Of a stretch of DNA of 41,202 nucleotides, positions 24,870-32,975 are shown piece by piece; the stretch's first letter is position 1, and every line of letters begins with the position of its first letter. This stretch comes from Mameliella sp. MMSF_3455 (GTDB taxonomy: Bacteria > Pseudomonadota > Alphaproteobacteria > Rhodobacterales > Rhodobacteraceae): the NCBI RefSeq assembly GCF_030733205.1, contig NZ_JASHJL010000046.1:1-41202 (forward strand). Reading direction: 5' to 3'. Below the pieces are notes generated by a model, which was not told the DNA's origin, did no database searches, and saw only the letters and a program-made list of their open reading frames with translations. Made by a program: the position numbers and the translations under genes.

Positions 24870-25904
24870 ATGAAGACGCGCAGAGCGGCCCTTGGGGCGA
24901 TTTTCGGAGCACTCGTTGCGGCCACGTCGGCGACGCCCTTGGCGGCCCAGGACGTGACCCTGGTCCTGCACCAGTTCCTGCCGGCTCAGGCCAACGTGCC
25001 CAAGCTGATCCTGGATGTCTGGGCCGACAAGGTCGAGGCGGACTCGAACGGCCGGATCGAGATCGAACGCTATCCCGCCATGCAGCTGGGCGGCACCCCG
25101 CCCGAACTGATCGACCAGGCCATCGACGGCGTGGCCGACATTGTCTGGGCGGTGAACGGGTTTACCCCCGGACGGTTTCCGCACACCGAGGTCTTTGAAC
25201 TGCCTTTCATGACCTATGACGCCGAAGCGACATCCTACGCCTACTGGAAGATGTTCGAAGAACACATGGCGGACACGGATTTCGCGCAGGTCAAGATCCT
25301 GGGCACATGGGTGCACGGCCCGGGCATGTTGCACACATCGGACCCGGTGGACGAACCCGCCGACCTTGAAGGGATGAAGATCCGCGGCGGCTCGCGCATG
25401 GTCAACCAGTTGCTGGAACTGCTGGGAGCAGAGCCGATCGGTCTGCCGGTGACGGCCATCCCCGAAGCCCTGTCCAAGGGCGTGATCAACGGCACCACCA
25501 TCCCTTGGGAGGTGACCGCGGCACTGAAGGTCTCGGAGCTGGTGGACAACCACACTGAATTCGACGGCCCGGCGATCTATAACCTGACCTTCGTGCTGGC
25601 CATGAACCAAGAGCGCTATGACAGCCTGCCCGCGGACCTGAAAAAGGTCATAGACGACAATTCGGGGCTGGAATTCTCGGTGTTTGCGGGTGGGACGATG
25701 GCCGCCGCCGACGGTCCGGCGCGTCAGATCGCTGTGGACAGGGGCAACAATATCATCACCATCAGTGCAGAGGACGCCGCCCGCTGGGAGGAGCTTGCGC
25801 GCCCTGTCTACGATGCGTGGATCGCCGACGTGGCGGACAAGGGCATCGACGGGCGGGCGCTGATCGACCAGGCAAAGGCGCTCATGCAGGAATACGCAAA
25901 GTAA
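24870..25904 (+). CDS. TRAP transporter substrate-binding protein (DctP family), copy 1
   Basis: This 344-residue periplasmic binding protein of a tripartite ATP-independent transporter begins with a signal peptide (MKTRRAALGAIF, cut near LAAQ). The mature protein starts DVTLVLHQFLPAQANVP, and Arg172 in MKIRGGSR is the family's carboxylate-binding arginine, so an organic acid is expected. The start at 24870 follows GGGGAGG; an in-frame ATG at 24822 adds non-signal residues. It is about three quarters identical, by eye, to the next gene, from which it is 44 bp away. Association with an Fcs-like ligase suggests an aromatic or phenylpropanoid acid. Confidence 0.9.
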   Translation: MKTRRAALGAIFGALVAATSATPLAAQDVTLVLHQFLPAQANVPKLILDVWADKVEADSNGRIEIERYPAMQLGGTPPELIDQAIDGVADIVWAVNGFTPGRFPHTEVFELPFMTYDAEATSYAYWKMFEEHMADTDFAQVKILGTWVHGPGMLHTSDPVDEPADLEGMKIRGGSRMVNQLLELLGAEPIGLPVTAIPEALSKGVINGTTIPWEVTAALKVSELVDNHTEFDGPAIYNLTFVLAMNQERYDSLPADLKKVIDDNSGLEFSVFAGGTMAAADGPARQIAVDRGNNIITISAEDAARWEELARPVYDAWIADVADKGIDGRALIDQAKALMQEYAK

Positions 25905-25948
25905 ACCGCTTCCCAAAAGGAAAGCGGAGGTCATCAGGGAGGTAAGAC

Positions 25949-27004
25949 ATGACCACACGCAGAACCGTTCTTGGCATTGCCGGGGCCGCATTGGCCGCGA
26001 TGATGACCACCACTTCGGCCATGGCACAGGAGGTCACGCTGACGCTGCACCAGTTCCTGCCGGCGCAGGCCAATGTGCCGAAGCAGGTGCTGGACGTCTG
26101 GGCAGACAAGGTCGAGGCGGATTCGAACGGCCGCATCCAGATCGAGCGTTATCCCTCGATGCAGTTGGGCGGCACCCCGCCGGAACTCATGGACCAGGCC
26201 ATCGACGGCATTGCCGATATCGTCTGGACCGTGGTCGGCTACACGCCCGGCCGCTATCCCTCGACCGAGGTCTTTGAACTGCCCTTCATGGTATCGGATG
26301 CCCGCGCGGCCTCCTACGCCTACTGGAAGATGTTCGAAGAGCACATGGAAGACGGCGAATTTGCCGATCTCAAGATCCTGGGCACCTGGGTGCACGGTCC
26401 AGGCATGTTCCACACCAACGAGCCGGTGCGCGTGCCGTCCGATCTTGAAGGCATGAAGATCCGCGGCGGGTCGCGGCTGGTGAACGACCTGCTGACCCGT
26501 GTCGGCGCAGAGCCGATCGGCATGCCGGTTCCGGCGGTCTCCGAGGCGCTGTCCAAGGGTGTCCTCGACGGCACCACGATCCCCTGGGAAGTGACGTCGG
26601 CCCTCAAGGTGCCGGAACTGGTCACCAACCACACCGAGTTCGACGGTCCCGCTCTCTACAACCTGACCTTTGTCCTGGCCATGAACAAGGACATCTACGA
26701 GAGCATGCCCGAAGACCTGCAGAAGGTGATCGACGACAACTCCGGCCTCGCCTTCTCGATCTTCGCAGGTGGTACACAGGCGGATGCCGACGGCCCTGCG
26801 CGCCAGATCGCCGTGGATCTTGGCAACAACATCATCACCGTGACCGAGGAAGAAGCCAAGAAGTGGGACGCCCTGGTGAACCCGATCTACGAGACCTGGG
26901 TCGCCGACATGCAGGAAAAGGGCATCGACGGCCAGGCGCTGATCGACCAGGCCCGCGCCCTGATGGCGGAATACACGTCCGATATGGACACTTGGGGCAA
27001 GTAA
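25949..27004 (+). CDS. TRAP transporter substrate-binding protein (DctP family), copy 2
   Basis: This 351-residue paralogue of the preceding gene has the same layout: a signal peptide ending TSAMAQ, then EVTLTLHQFLPAQANVP, and the MKIRGGSR arginine motif. It differs at scattered positions, for example MVSDARAASY against MTYDAEATSY, and carries a C-terminal extension SDMDTWGK absent from copy 1. A tandem duplication is the simplest explanation. Both copies look intact. One dctQM pair follows, so the two proteins probably share the membrane part and may differ in ligand or affinity. Confidence 0.9.
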   Translation: MTTRRTVLGIAGAALAAMMTTTSAMAQEVTLTLHQFLPAQANVPKQVLDVWADKVEADSNGRIQIERYPSMQLGGTPPELMDQAIDGIADIVWTVVGYTPGRYPSTEVFELPFMVSDARAASYAYWKMFEEHMEDGEFADLKILGTWVHGPGMFHTNEPVRVPSDLEGMKIRGGSRLVNDLLTRVGAEPIGMPVPAVSEALSKGVLDGTTIPWEVTSALKVPELVTNHTEFDGPALYNLTFVLAMNKDIYESMPEDLQKVIDDNSGLAFSIFAGGTQADADGPARQIAVDLGNNIITVTEEEAKKWDALVNPIYETWVADMQEKGIDGQALIDQARALMAEYTSDMDTWGK

Positions 27005-27070
27005 GCCTTTGAAACCCTGGGCCGCGGAAAAATCTGCGGCCCTTCGCGACACAAAGGGGGGACGTCAGCG

Positions 27071-27679
27071 ATGGCCGGTTTGCACCGCATCGTGGTGGGA
27101 ATTGCGCGCTTCATGGCGCTCTTGGGCGGGGTTGTCCTGACCACGCTGATCCTGATCACCTGCATTTCGATCGTCGGGCGCGCCGTGAATTCCGGGCTGC
27201 ACTCCGATATTGTCATGGGGATTGCCCCGGGCCTCGCCGAGTGGCTGGTCAATGACGTCGGCGTCGGGGCCATTCGGGGTTCTTACGAGCTGGTCGAGGC
27301 AGGCATGGCCTTTTGCATCTTCGCCTTCCTGCCCTTCTGCCAGGTGACGATGGGGCACGCCTCTGTCGATGTCTTCACCAACATGATGTCACGCGGTGTG
27401 AACCGCGTCTTGGATTTCCTGATTGCGGTGCTGTTCGCCGTCGCGCTGGTGACGATCGCGCTCCAGCTCTACGAGGGGATGCTGCGCAAGATGCCGAACG
27501 GGTTTGGCGCTGCCCAGACCTCGCTGCTGCTCGAGTTCCCGATCTGGTGGGCCTATGCGGCCAGTCTGTTCGGGGCAGTCCTTGCGGCCATAACCTCCGT
27601 CTATGTCGCCATCGTGCGGCTGTATGAACTTGTGACCGGGCGCGTGATCGTGCCGAATGCCGTGGGAGCGGATCATTGA
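27071..27679 (+). CDS. TRAP transporter small permease (DctQ family)
   Basis: This 202-residue membrane protein has four predicted helices, at about 12-34, 75-95 (FCIFAFLPFCQVTMG), 115-135 and 155-180, as in DctQ subunits that bridge the large permease. The loop after helix 1 (about 40-68) is longer than usual. The stop overlaps the dctM start by 3 bp (TTGA). It is preceded by GGGGGGACG before ATG 27071. Confidence 0.9.
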   Translation: MAGLHRIVVGIARFMALLGGVVLTTLILITCISIVGRAVNSGLHSDIVMGIAPGLAEWLVNDVGVGAIRGSYELVEAGMAFCIFAFLPFCQVTMGHASVDVFTNMMSRGVNRVLDFLIAVLFAVALVTIALQLYEGMLRKMPNGFGAAQTSLLLEFPIWWAYAASLFGAVLAAITSVYVAIVRLYELVTGRVIVPNAVGADH

Positions 27680-28992
27680 GCAACCTCGAGATCGGGATCT
27701 ATTCCTTTCCGGCCCTGCTGCTGCTGATATTCCTGCGCGTGCCGATCGGGCTGGCCATGTTCGGCACCGGTTTTGCCGGGTTCTGGCTGGTCATGGGCAG
27801 CACGCGGCTGCCGTTGGCTCAGCTCAAGGACCTCTCCTATTCGACCTTCTCCAGCTACTCGCTGTCGATCGTGCCGATGTTCCTGCTGATGGGATACTTC
27901 GCGACCCTCGGCGGGATGAGCCAGTCGCTGTTCAAGGCCGCGGAAAGCTGGCTGGGTCACCGCCGCGGCGGCGTGGCGATGGCGGCCATCGGGGCCTGCG
28001 CGGGTTTCGGCGCGATCTGCGGGTCTTCGCTGGCCACCGCCGCCACCATGAGCCGTGTGGCCTTGCCGGAACTGAAACGCTACGGCTACCAGGGCGGTTT
28101 CTCGACCGCGACACTGGCGGCGGGCGGTACTCTGGGCATCCTGATCCCGCCCTCCGTGGTGCTGGTGATCTATGCCATCCTGACGGAACAGAACATCGCC
28201 AAGCTATTCCTCGCAGCCTTCATTCCTGGTGTGCTGGCGGCCATCGGCTACATGATCGCGGTGTCGATCTATGTTCGGGTGAACCCCGAGGCCGCCGGCG
28301 TCCGAGAGCCCGTTCCATACGCTGACCGCATTCGCGCGATCCTGGATGTCTGGCCCGTGTTGCTGGTCTTCATCGCCGTTGTCGGTGGTATCTACGGTGG
28401 TATCTTCACCCCGACAGAGGGCGCGGCTGTGGGCGCACTGGGCACGGGTGTCATCGCGCTTTTCAACGGCGGGCTGACCTGGCGGACCCTGCTGGACAGC
28501 TTTACCGATACGGCCCGGTCCTCGGCCATGATCTTCTTCATCGTCTTCGGCGCGGCCTTCTACAACCTGTTCCTGGCGCGCACGCGGGTGCCGCAGGAAC
28601 TGTCGAACTGGGTGGTCGAACTGGGCATGTCGCCGATCGCCGTGCTGGCGATCATCCTCGTCATCTACCTGCTGCTGGGCTGTTTCATGGACAGCCTGTC
28701 GATGATCCTGCTGACGATCCCGATCTTCTTTCCGGTGATCATGGCCCTCGATTTCGGCATGAGCCCGGAACACGCGGCAATCTGGTTCGGTATCCTGGTG
28801 CTGATCGTGGTCGAGGTCGGGCTGATCACTCCACCTGTGGGCATGAACCTCTTTGTCATCAATGCGATGGACCCGGAAACGCCGATGGTCGAGACCTACA
28901 AGGCGGTGCTCTACTACGTCGTCTCCGACCTGATCCGCGTCGTCATTCTCGTGGCGTTCCCGGCGATCACACTGTTCCTCATACCGGGCTAG
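27676..28992 (+). CDS. TRAP transporter large permease (DctM family)
   Basis: This 438-residue transport subunit is of the sodium-coupled TRAP type, with about twelve membrane helices and typical segments GLAMFGTGFAGFW, ICGSSLATAATMSRVALPELKRYGY and GTLGILIPPSVVLVIYAI. A later repeat has DSLSMILLTIPIFFPVI and LITPPVGMNLFVIN. The frame opens with TTG at 27676, which overlaps the dctQ TGA and is the first usable start, so translation is coupled. A GC hairpin at 29009-29024 follows the stop. Confidence 0.93.
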   Translation: MSNLEIGIYSFPALLLLIFLRVPIGLAMFGTGFAGFWLVMGSTRLPLAQLKDLSYSTFSSYSLSIVPMFLLMGYFATLGGMSQSLFKAAESWLGHRRGGVAMAAIGACAGFGAICGSSLATAATMSRVALPELKRYGYQGGFSTATLAAGGTLGILIPPSVVLVIYAILTEQNIAKLFLAAFIPGVLAAIGYMIAVSIYVRVNPEAAGVREPVPYADRIRAILDVWPVLLVFIAVVGGIYGGIFTPTEGAAVGALGTGVIALFNGGLTWRTLLDSFTDTARSSAMIFFIVFGAAFYNLFLARTRVPQELSNWVVELGMSPIAVLAIILVIYLLLGCFMDSLSMILLTIPIFFPVIMALDFGMSPEHAAIWFGILVLIVVEVGLITPPVGMNLFVINAMDPETPMVETYKAVLYYVVSDLIRVVILVAFPAITLFLIPG

Positions 28993-29008
28993 GGCATTGC
29001 CCCGGTCG

Positions 29009-29024
29009 CGGCCCTGCCGGGCCG
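29009..29024 (+). terminator. Hairpin in the dctM-SDR gap
   Basis: CGGCCC (29009-29014) pairs with GGGCCG (29019-29024) around TGCC, extendable by a G-T and a C-G pair. No T-tract follows, so it may attenuate rather than end transcription into the SDR gene. Confidence 0.35.
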
Positions 29025-29081
29025 TGGCCCCCGGTCGGAATTTCCAACCCAACACAACCCGTCATGCGGGAGGAGTAAGCT

Positions 29082-29843
29082 ATGCACATCAAGGATCATG
29101 TTGCGGTCGTGTCCGGCGGCGCCAGCGGATTGGGGGCAGCAACGGCGCGGCGGCTGGCCAGCGAGGGCGCACGGGTCGGCATCCTCGATTTCGATGCCGA
29201 GCGCGGCGCAGCGGTCGCTGCCGAGATCGGCGGCCACGCCGTCAAGACGGACGTGGGCGACGAGGCCTCGGTCGAGTCGGCGATGGGTGAGATCGTGGAC
29301 AAGCTGGGTGCCCCCCGCATCGCCGTCAACTGTGCGGGTATCGGACCGGCCGCGCGGATTGTCGGGCGCGAGGGCAAGCTCTCGACCGATCTGTTCGAAC
29401 GGACGATCCGGGTGAACCTGATGGGCACCTATTTCGTCATGTCCTATGCCGCGCGCGAGATGATGGCGCTGGACCCGCTGGACACGGGCGAACGCGGCGT
29501 GATCATCAACACCGCGTCCATCGCCTACCAGGACGGCCAGTTCGGACAGGCAGCCTATTCGGCCTCCAAGGGGGCGATTGCCGCCATGTGCCTCCCCGCC
29601 GCGCGCGAGATGGCGAAACAGGGTGTACGCGTCATGGCGATCGCACCGGGGTTGTTCAACACGCCGATGATGGAGAGCCTGCCCGAGGACGTGACAGCGG
29701 GCATCGTCGCCAACATTCCCTTCCCGCACCGTCTGGGCGATCCGGCGGAATACGCCCAGATGGTCACCCAGATCGTCGCGAACCCTTATCTCAACGGTAC
29801 CACCATCCGTCTCGATGCGGCGGTGCGTATGCCGCAACGCTGA
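29082..29843 (+). CDS. SDR-family dehydrogenase (3-hydroxyacyl-CoA dehydrogenase type 2-like)
   Basis: This 253-residue classical short-chain dehydrogenase has the SGGASGLG cofactor loop (11-18), NCAG (83-86) and the catalytic set Ser146, Tyr159, Lys163 (YSASK). The segment MALDPLDTGERGVIINTASIAYQDGQFGQ is the pattern of the HSD10/3-hydroxy-2-methylbutyryl-CoA dehydrogenase group, which oxidises 3-hydroxyacyl-CoA with NAD+. It sits 10 bp before the Fcs-like ligase, so oxidation of a beta-hydroxy aromatic acyl-CoA in CoA-dependent side-chain shortening is a reasonable guess. GGGAGGAG precedes the ATG. Confidence 0.88.
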   Translation: MHIKDHVAVVSGGASGLGAATARRLASEGARVGILDFDAERGAAVAAEIGGHAVKTDVGDEASVESAMGEIVDKLGAPRIAVNCAGIGPAARIVGREGKLSTDLFERTIRVNLMGTYFVMSYAAREMMALDPLDTGERGVIINTASIAYQDGQFGQAAYSASKGAIAAMCLPAAREMAKQGVRVMAIAPGLFNTPMMESLPEDVTAGIVANIPFPHRLGDPAEYAQMVTQIVANPYLNGTTIRLDAAVRMPQR

Positions 29844-29853
29844 GGAGATCGAG

Positions 29854-31650
29854 ATGAGCAAGTACCGCGCCCATTCCGTCACCCGCGAGGACCGGGCCGA
29901 CGGCACCATCATCCTGCGCTCCGGCTATCAGATGACCGAGCCTGCCAAAAAGACTGGCGACTGGCTCGATCACTGGGCCAGCAAGACGCCCGAGGCGGTT
30001 TTTCTCGCGGAACGCGATGGCGAGGGCTGGCGCGAGGTGACCTACGCCGAGGCGCGCGTCGCTGTCCGCCGGATCGCATCCAACCTTCTGGCGCGGGGCA
30101 TGAACGCCGATACGCCCATCCTGATCATCTCTGGCAACGGTGTGGAACACGCGCTCCTGTCGCTGGCCGCGCAATACGTGGGTGTTCCCACGGTGCCGCT
30201 GGCGGAGCAATACGCCTTGATCCCCGGCGCCTGGCCACAACTTGAACACTGCGCGCACCTGGTCAAACCGACGATGGTCTTTGCCGACGATGGCAAGAAG
30301 TTCGCCACGGCCCTGGCGCATGAGCTTTTCGACGGCATGGAACGTGTCGTGGCGCGCAACCCGCAGGCGGGTGAAACCGAACTGACGAATCTTTTGCGCG
30401 ACGGTGACGGCCTGGCAGTGGCTGCGGCAGCGGCGGAGGTCGGGCCCGACACGGTGGCCAAGTACCTGATGACCTCCGGCTCTACCTCGCACCCGAAGGC
30501 GGTGATCACCACGCAGCGCATGATGTGTGCCAACCAGGCCCAGCTTGCCGACGCCTTGCCCTTTTTGCGCGAACGCCCACCCCGTATCGTCGACTGGCTG
30601 CCGTGGAACCATGTCTTTGGCGGGTCGCACAACTTCAACATGATGCTGGCCAACGGCGGCACGCTGTATATCGACGGCGGAAAACCGATCCCGGCCAAGA
30701 TCGCCGAAACGATCGAGAACAACCGGATGAAGAATGGCACGCTGGCCTTCAATGTGCCGGTGGGCTTTTCGATGATCCGCAACGCGATGAAATCGGACCC
30801 GGAACTGCGCGAGAGCTATTTCAAGGATCTCGACATGCTGTTTTACGCCGGGGCCTCGCTGCCGCAGGATGTCTGGGACGATCTCGAGGACATGGCGCGC
30901 GAGGTGCGCGGCGAGGTGCCGCTGATGAACTCCTCCTGGGGGTTGACCGAGACCGGGCCCGCTTGCCTGATCCAGCATGAACCGACGCATATGTCGGGCA
31001 TCATCGGGGTGCCGATGACCGGGGTCGAGGTCAAGCTGATCCCGGACGAGGACATGCGCTGCGAAATTCGCGTGCGTGGCCCCAACATCATGCCCGGATA
31101 CCTGCACGATCCGGAAAAGACCGCCGAGGCCTTCGACGAAGAGGGCTTCTTCCGGACCGGGGACGCGGTGAAATTCGTCGACGACACGGACCTGAACAAG
31201 GGGATGCGGTTTGATGGCCGGATTTCCGAGGACTTCAAGCTGTTGACCGGAACCTGGGTTCGGGCGGCGACGTTGCGGCTGGAACTTCTGCAGGAATACG
31301 GCAGCCTGGCGCAGGACATGGTGATCTGCGGCGCGGACAAATCGCAGGTGGGACTGATGATCTTTCCTTCGGCAGAGGCGATTGCCCTTGCCGGGGAGGG
31401 GGGCAACCATGATGGGGCCCTGATGAGCGATGCCCTGCGCAAGGCCTTGGCCGAGAAACTGGCGCTGCGCACCGACCATGGATCTGCGGCCCGGGTCAAC
31501 CGTGTGATGGTCCTGGCGGAACCGCCCTCGCTGGGTGATGGAGAGATCACTGCCAAGGGCAACCTGAACTACCGCAAGGTCCTGGCGCGCCGGGCATCCT
31601 TGCTGGACCGGCTTTACAGCGACGAGGACCCGGCGGTGGTCTGCCTGTAG
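29854..31650 (+). CDS. Feruloyl-CoA synthase-like acyl-CoA ligase
   Basis: This 598-residue AMP-forming ligase makes acyl-CoA from a carboxylic acid, ATP and CoA. The ATP loop is MTSGSTSHPKA (about residue 206), NSSWGLTETGPA is the A5 motif, and RTGDAVKF plus FDGRISEDFKLLTGTWV form the hinge region. AKGNLNYRKVL near the C-terminus holds the likely catalytic Lys. LPWNHVFGGSHNFNMMLANGGTLYID is typical of feruloyl-CoA synthases. Start at 29854 (GAGGAG site) rather than in-frame 29815, which lies in the SDR gene. The usual partner enoyl-CoA hydratase/aldolase is not adjacent, so the acid could be another aryl or aryl-propanoate. Confidence 0.87.
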   Translation: MSKYRAHSVTREDRADGTIILRSGYQMTEPAKKTGDWLDHWASKTPEAVFLAERDGEGWREVTYAEARVAVRRIASNLLARGMNADTPILIISGNGVEHALLSLAAQYVGVPTVPLAEQYALIPGAWPQLEHCAHLVKPTMVFADDGKKFATALAHELFDGMERVVARNPQAGETELTNLLRDGDGLAVAAAAAEVGPDTVAKYLMTSGSTSHPKAVITTQRMMCANQAQLADALPFLRERPPRIVDWLPWNHVFGGSHNFNMMLANGGTLYIDGGKPIPAKIAETIENNRMKNGTLAFNVPVGFSMIRNAMKSDPELRESYFKDLDMLFYAGASLPQDVWDDLEDMAREVRGEVPLMNSSWGLTETGPACLIQHEPTHMSGIIGVPMTGVEVKLIPDEDMRCEIRVRGPNIMPGYLHDPEKTAEAFDEEGFFRTGDAVKFVDDTDLNKGMRFDGRISEDFKLLTGTWVRAATLRLELLQEYGSLAQDMVICGADKSQVGLMIFPSAEAIALAGEGGNHDGALMSDALRKALAEKLALRTDHGSAARVNRVMVLAEPPSLGDGEITAKGNLNYRKVLARRASLLDRLYSDEDPAVVCL

Positions 31651-31674
31651 GAAAACGCCCGGATGATGGGATGT

Positions 31675-31703
31675 GGGCCGGGATTGCACTGCACACCCGG
31701 CCC
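31675..31703 (+). terminator. Terminator after the Fcs-like gene
   Basis: GGGCCGGG (31675-31682) and CCCGGCCC (31696-31703) form a perfect 8-bp stem, followed by TAGTTTG. The modest T content makes this the most convincing intrinsic terminator on the plus strand of the window. It lies 24 bp after the ligase stop. Confidence 0.55.
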
Positions 31704-31787
31704 TAGTTTGATCTGGAACAAGGTGAACCCGGGCGGAGGCGCTAGGGTTGGGAATCGAATCTTCTGCCGCGAACAAAAAGTGATGCC

Positions 31788-31955
31788 ATGCAAAGCGACC
31801 GCCTGATCGGCCATGCCCCGCGCGCCCGTGCCTTCGGAGAGAAATTCTACGAGACCGGGGGCACCTGCATCGGCTGCAAGGAATGCACCGGCCTGTGTCA
31901 CGCGCTGATCGAGGCGCTTGTCGTTCCCGACAGTGTTCTGGGTCGCGGCGACTGA
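31788..31955 (+). CDS. Possible 55-residue peptide with a [4Fe-4S] ferredoxin motif
   Basis: This short frame lies in the 428-bp gap between the Fcs-like gene and the regulator. It encodes C27-x2-C30-x2-C33-x3-C37, exactly the spacing of a ferredoxin [4Fe-4S] cluster, in CIGCKECTGLC. The proline that normally follows the fourth Cys is His here. The ribosome site is weak (AAAAAGTG), and a terminator-like hairpin lies upstream, so it would need its own promoter. I do not recognise the protein. It could be a small electron carrier for an oxygenase, a metal-binding peptide or chance. The rest of 31651-32024 holds no other gene that I can support. Confidence 0.42.
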   Translation: MQSDRLIGHAPRARAFGEKFYETGGTCIGCKECTGLCHALIEALVVPDSVLGRGD

Positions 31956-32024
31956 TCCCCGTCCTGTCCCGTTCGTGACGTTGCGTCCCACCGCATCAAT
32001 GCGCTTCTTTCCCGCGCATCCGAA

Positions 32025-32053
32025 TTGAGCTATGCACTATAGTTCACAATACT
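32025..32053 (+). promoter_or_regulatory. boxR promoter with TGCA palindrome in the spacer
   Basis: TTGAGC (32025-32030) and AATACT (32048-32053) are spaced by 17 bp and each match the sigma-70 consensus at four of six positions. The spacer contains the near-palindrome TGCACTATAGTTCA (32033-32046), similar in form to the site in front of the TRAP operon. Binding there would block RNA polymerase, as in autoregulated BzdR/BoxR genes. Confidence 0.5.
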
Positions 32054-32078
32054 GATCGCGCAATCGGAAGGACCAGAG

Positions 32079-32975
32079 GTGTCGGATCGGGTGGCCCTGG
32101 AAACGGAACCGGCGGAAAATGGCACGGTCGCGGACCTCTTGACCCGTGTCGGCCAACGCGTGCGCCAGGCACGCGAACAACGGAATATATCGCGCCGGGT
32201 TCTGTCGGAGTCTTCCGGCGTATCGCCGCGTTACCTGGCCCAGCTTGAAAGCGGGGCGGGCAACATCTCGATCGGTCTGTTGTGCAAGGTGGCCGATGCG
32301 CTGGACCTGCGGATCGAATGGCTTGTGGGCGAAGACGACCCCTGGACCTCGGAGGCGTTGCACATGGCCGAAATGTACCGCCAGGCAGAGGGACCGGTTC
32401 AGGCGCAGGTGCGCGAACTACTGATGGAGGCCGCACCCGGCGGGCGCCGGTCGCAGCGGATCTGCCTTGTCGGCCTGCGCGGCGCGGGCAAGTCGACGCT
32501 GGGGCGGTTGGCGGGCGCGGCGCTCGACGTGCCCTTTGTAGAACTGAACCGAGAGATCGCCGAGGTCGGCGGGATGCCGGTGGGCGAAATCATGGCGCTT
32601 TACGGACAAGAGGGCTATCGCAAGCTGGAGGCGGATGCGCTGGACCGCGTGATTGCAACCCATGACCAGGTGATCCTGGCCGTGGGTGGCGGCATCGTGG
32701 CGGAACCGGGCACCTACAACCGCCTTCTGGCGCATTTCCACACCATATGGCTCAAGGCAGCGCCCGAGGAACACATGGCCCGGGTGCGCGCCCAGGGCGA
32801 CGAACGTCCGATGGCGGGTCAGCCCGAGGCGATGGCGCAGCTCAAGTCCATCCTCCAGGCGCGAGAGGCGCTTTACGAACGTGCCCACGCGCTGCTCGAC
32901 ACCTCGGGCGCGACGCTGGAAGAGACGCTGGAACGCCTGCTGGCCCTTATTGCGCAGGAGCGTTTCCTTGGCTGA
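32079..32975 (+). CDS. BoxR/BzdR-type regulator (XRE HTH plus shikimate kinase-like domain)
   Basis: This 298-residue protein has an XRE helix-turn-helix at about 20-85 (NISRRVLSESSGVSPRYLAQLESGAGNISIGLL) and a C-terminal domain shaped like shikimate kinase with the P-loop GLRGAGKST (132-140). In BzdR and BoxR, known regulators of benzoate degradation through benzoyl-CoA, that domain senses the aromatic acyl-CoA and releases DNA. The start is GTG at 32079, 6 bases after GGAAGGA. Its stop is overlapped by the next gene. The boxABC genes are not in the window, so this copy probably controls the transporter/ligase genes here. Confidence 0.88.
   Translation: MSDRVALETEPAENGTVADLLTRVGQRVRQAREQRNISRRVLSESSGVSPRYLAQLESGAGNISIGLLCKVADALDLRIEWLVGEDDPWTSEALHMAEMYRQAEGPVQAQVRELLMEAAPGGRRSQRICLVGLRGAGKSTLGRLAGAALDVPFVELNREIAEVGGMPVGEIMALYGQEGYRKLEADALDRVIATHDQVILAVGGGIVAEPGTYNRLLAHFHTIWLKAAPEEHMARVRAQGDERPMAGQPEAMAQLKSILQAREALYERAHALLDTSGATLEETLERLLALIAQERFLG

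Noticed and set aside
29791-31776. Long minus-strand open frame antisense to the Fcs-like ligase
   Set aside because: A shadow of the ligase reading frame; no motif, and the ligase has all expected motifs on the other strand.
31614-31991. 125-residue minus-strand open frame in the gap before boxR
   Set aside because: It overlaps the end of the ligase gene antisense, spans the terminator and the regulator's upstream region, and has no family resemblance.
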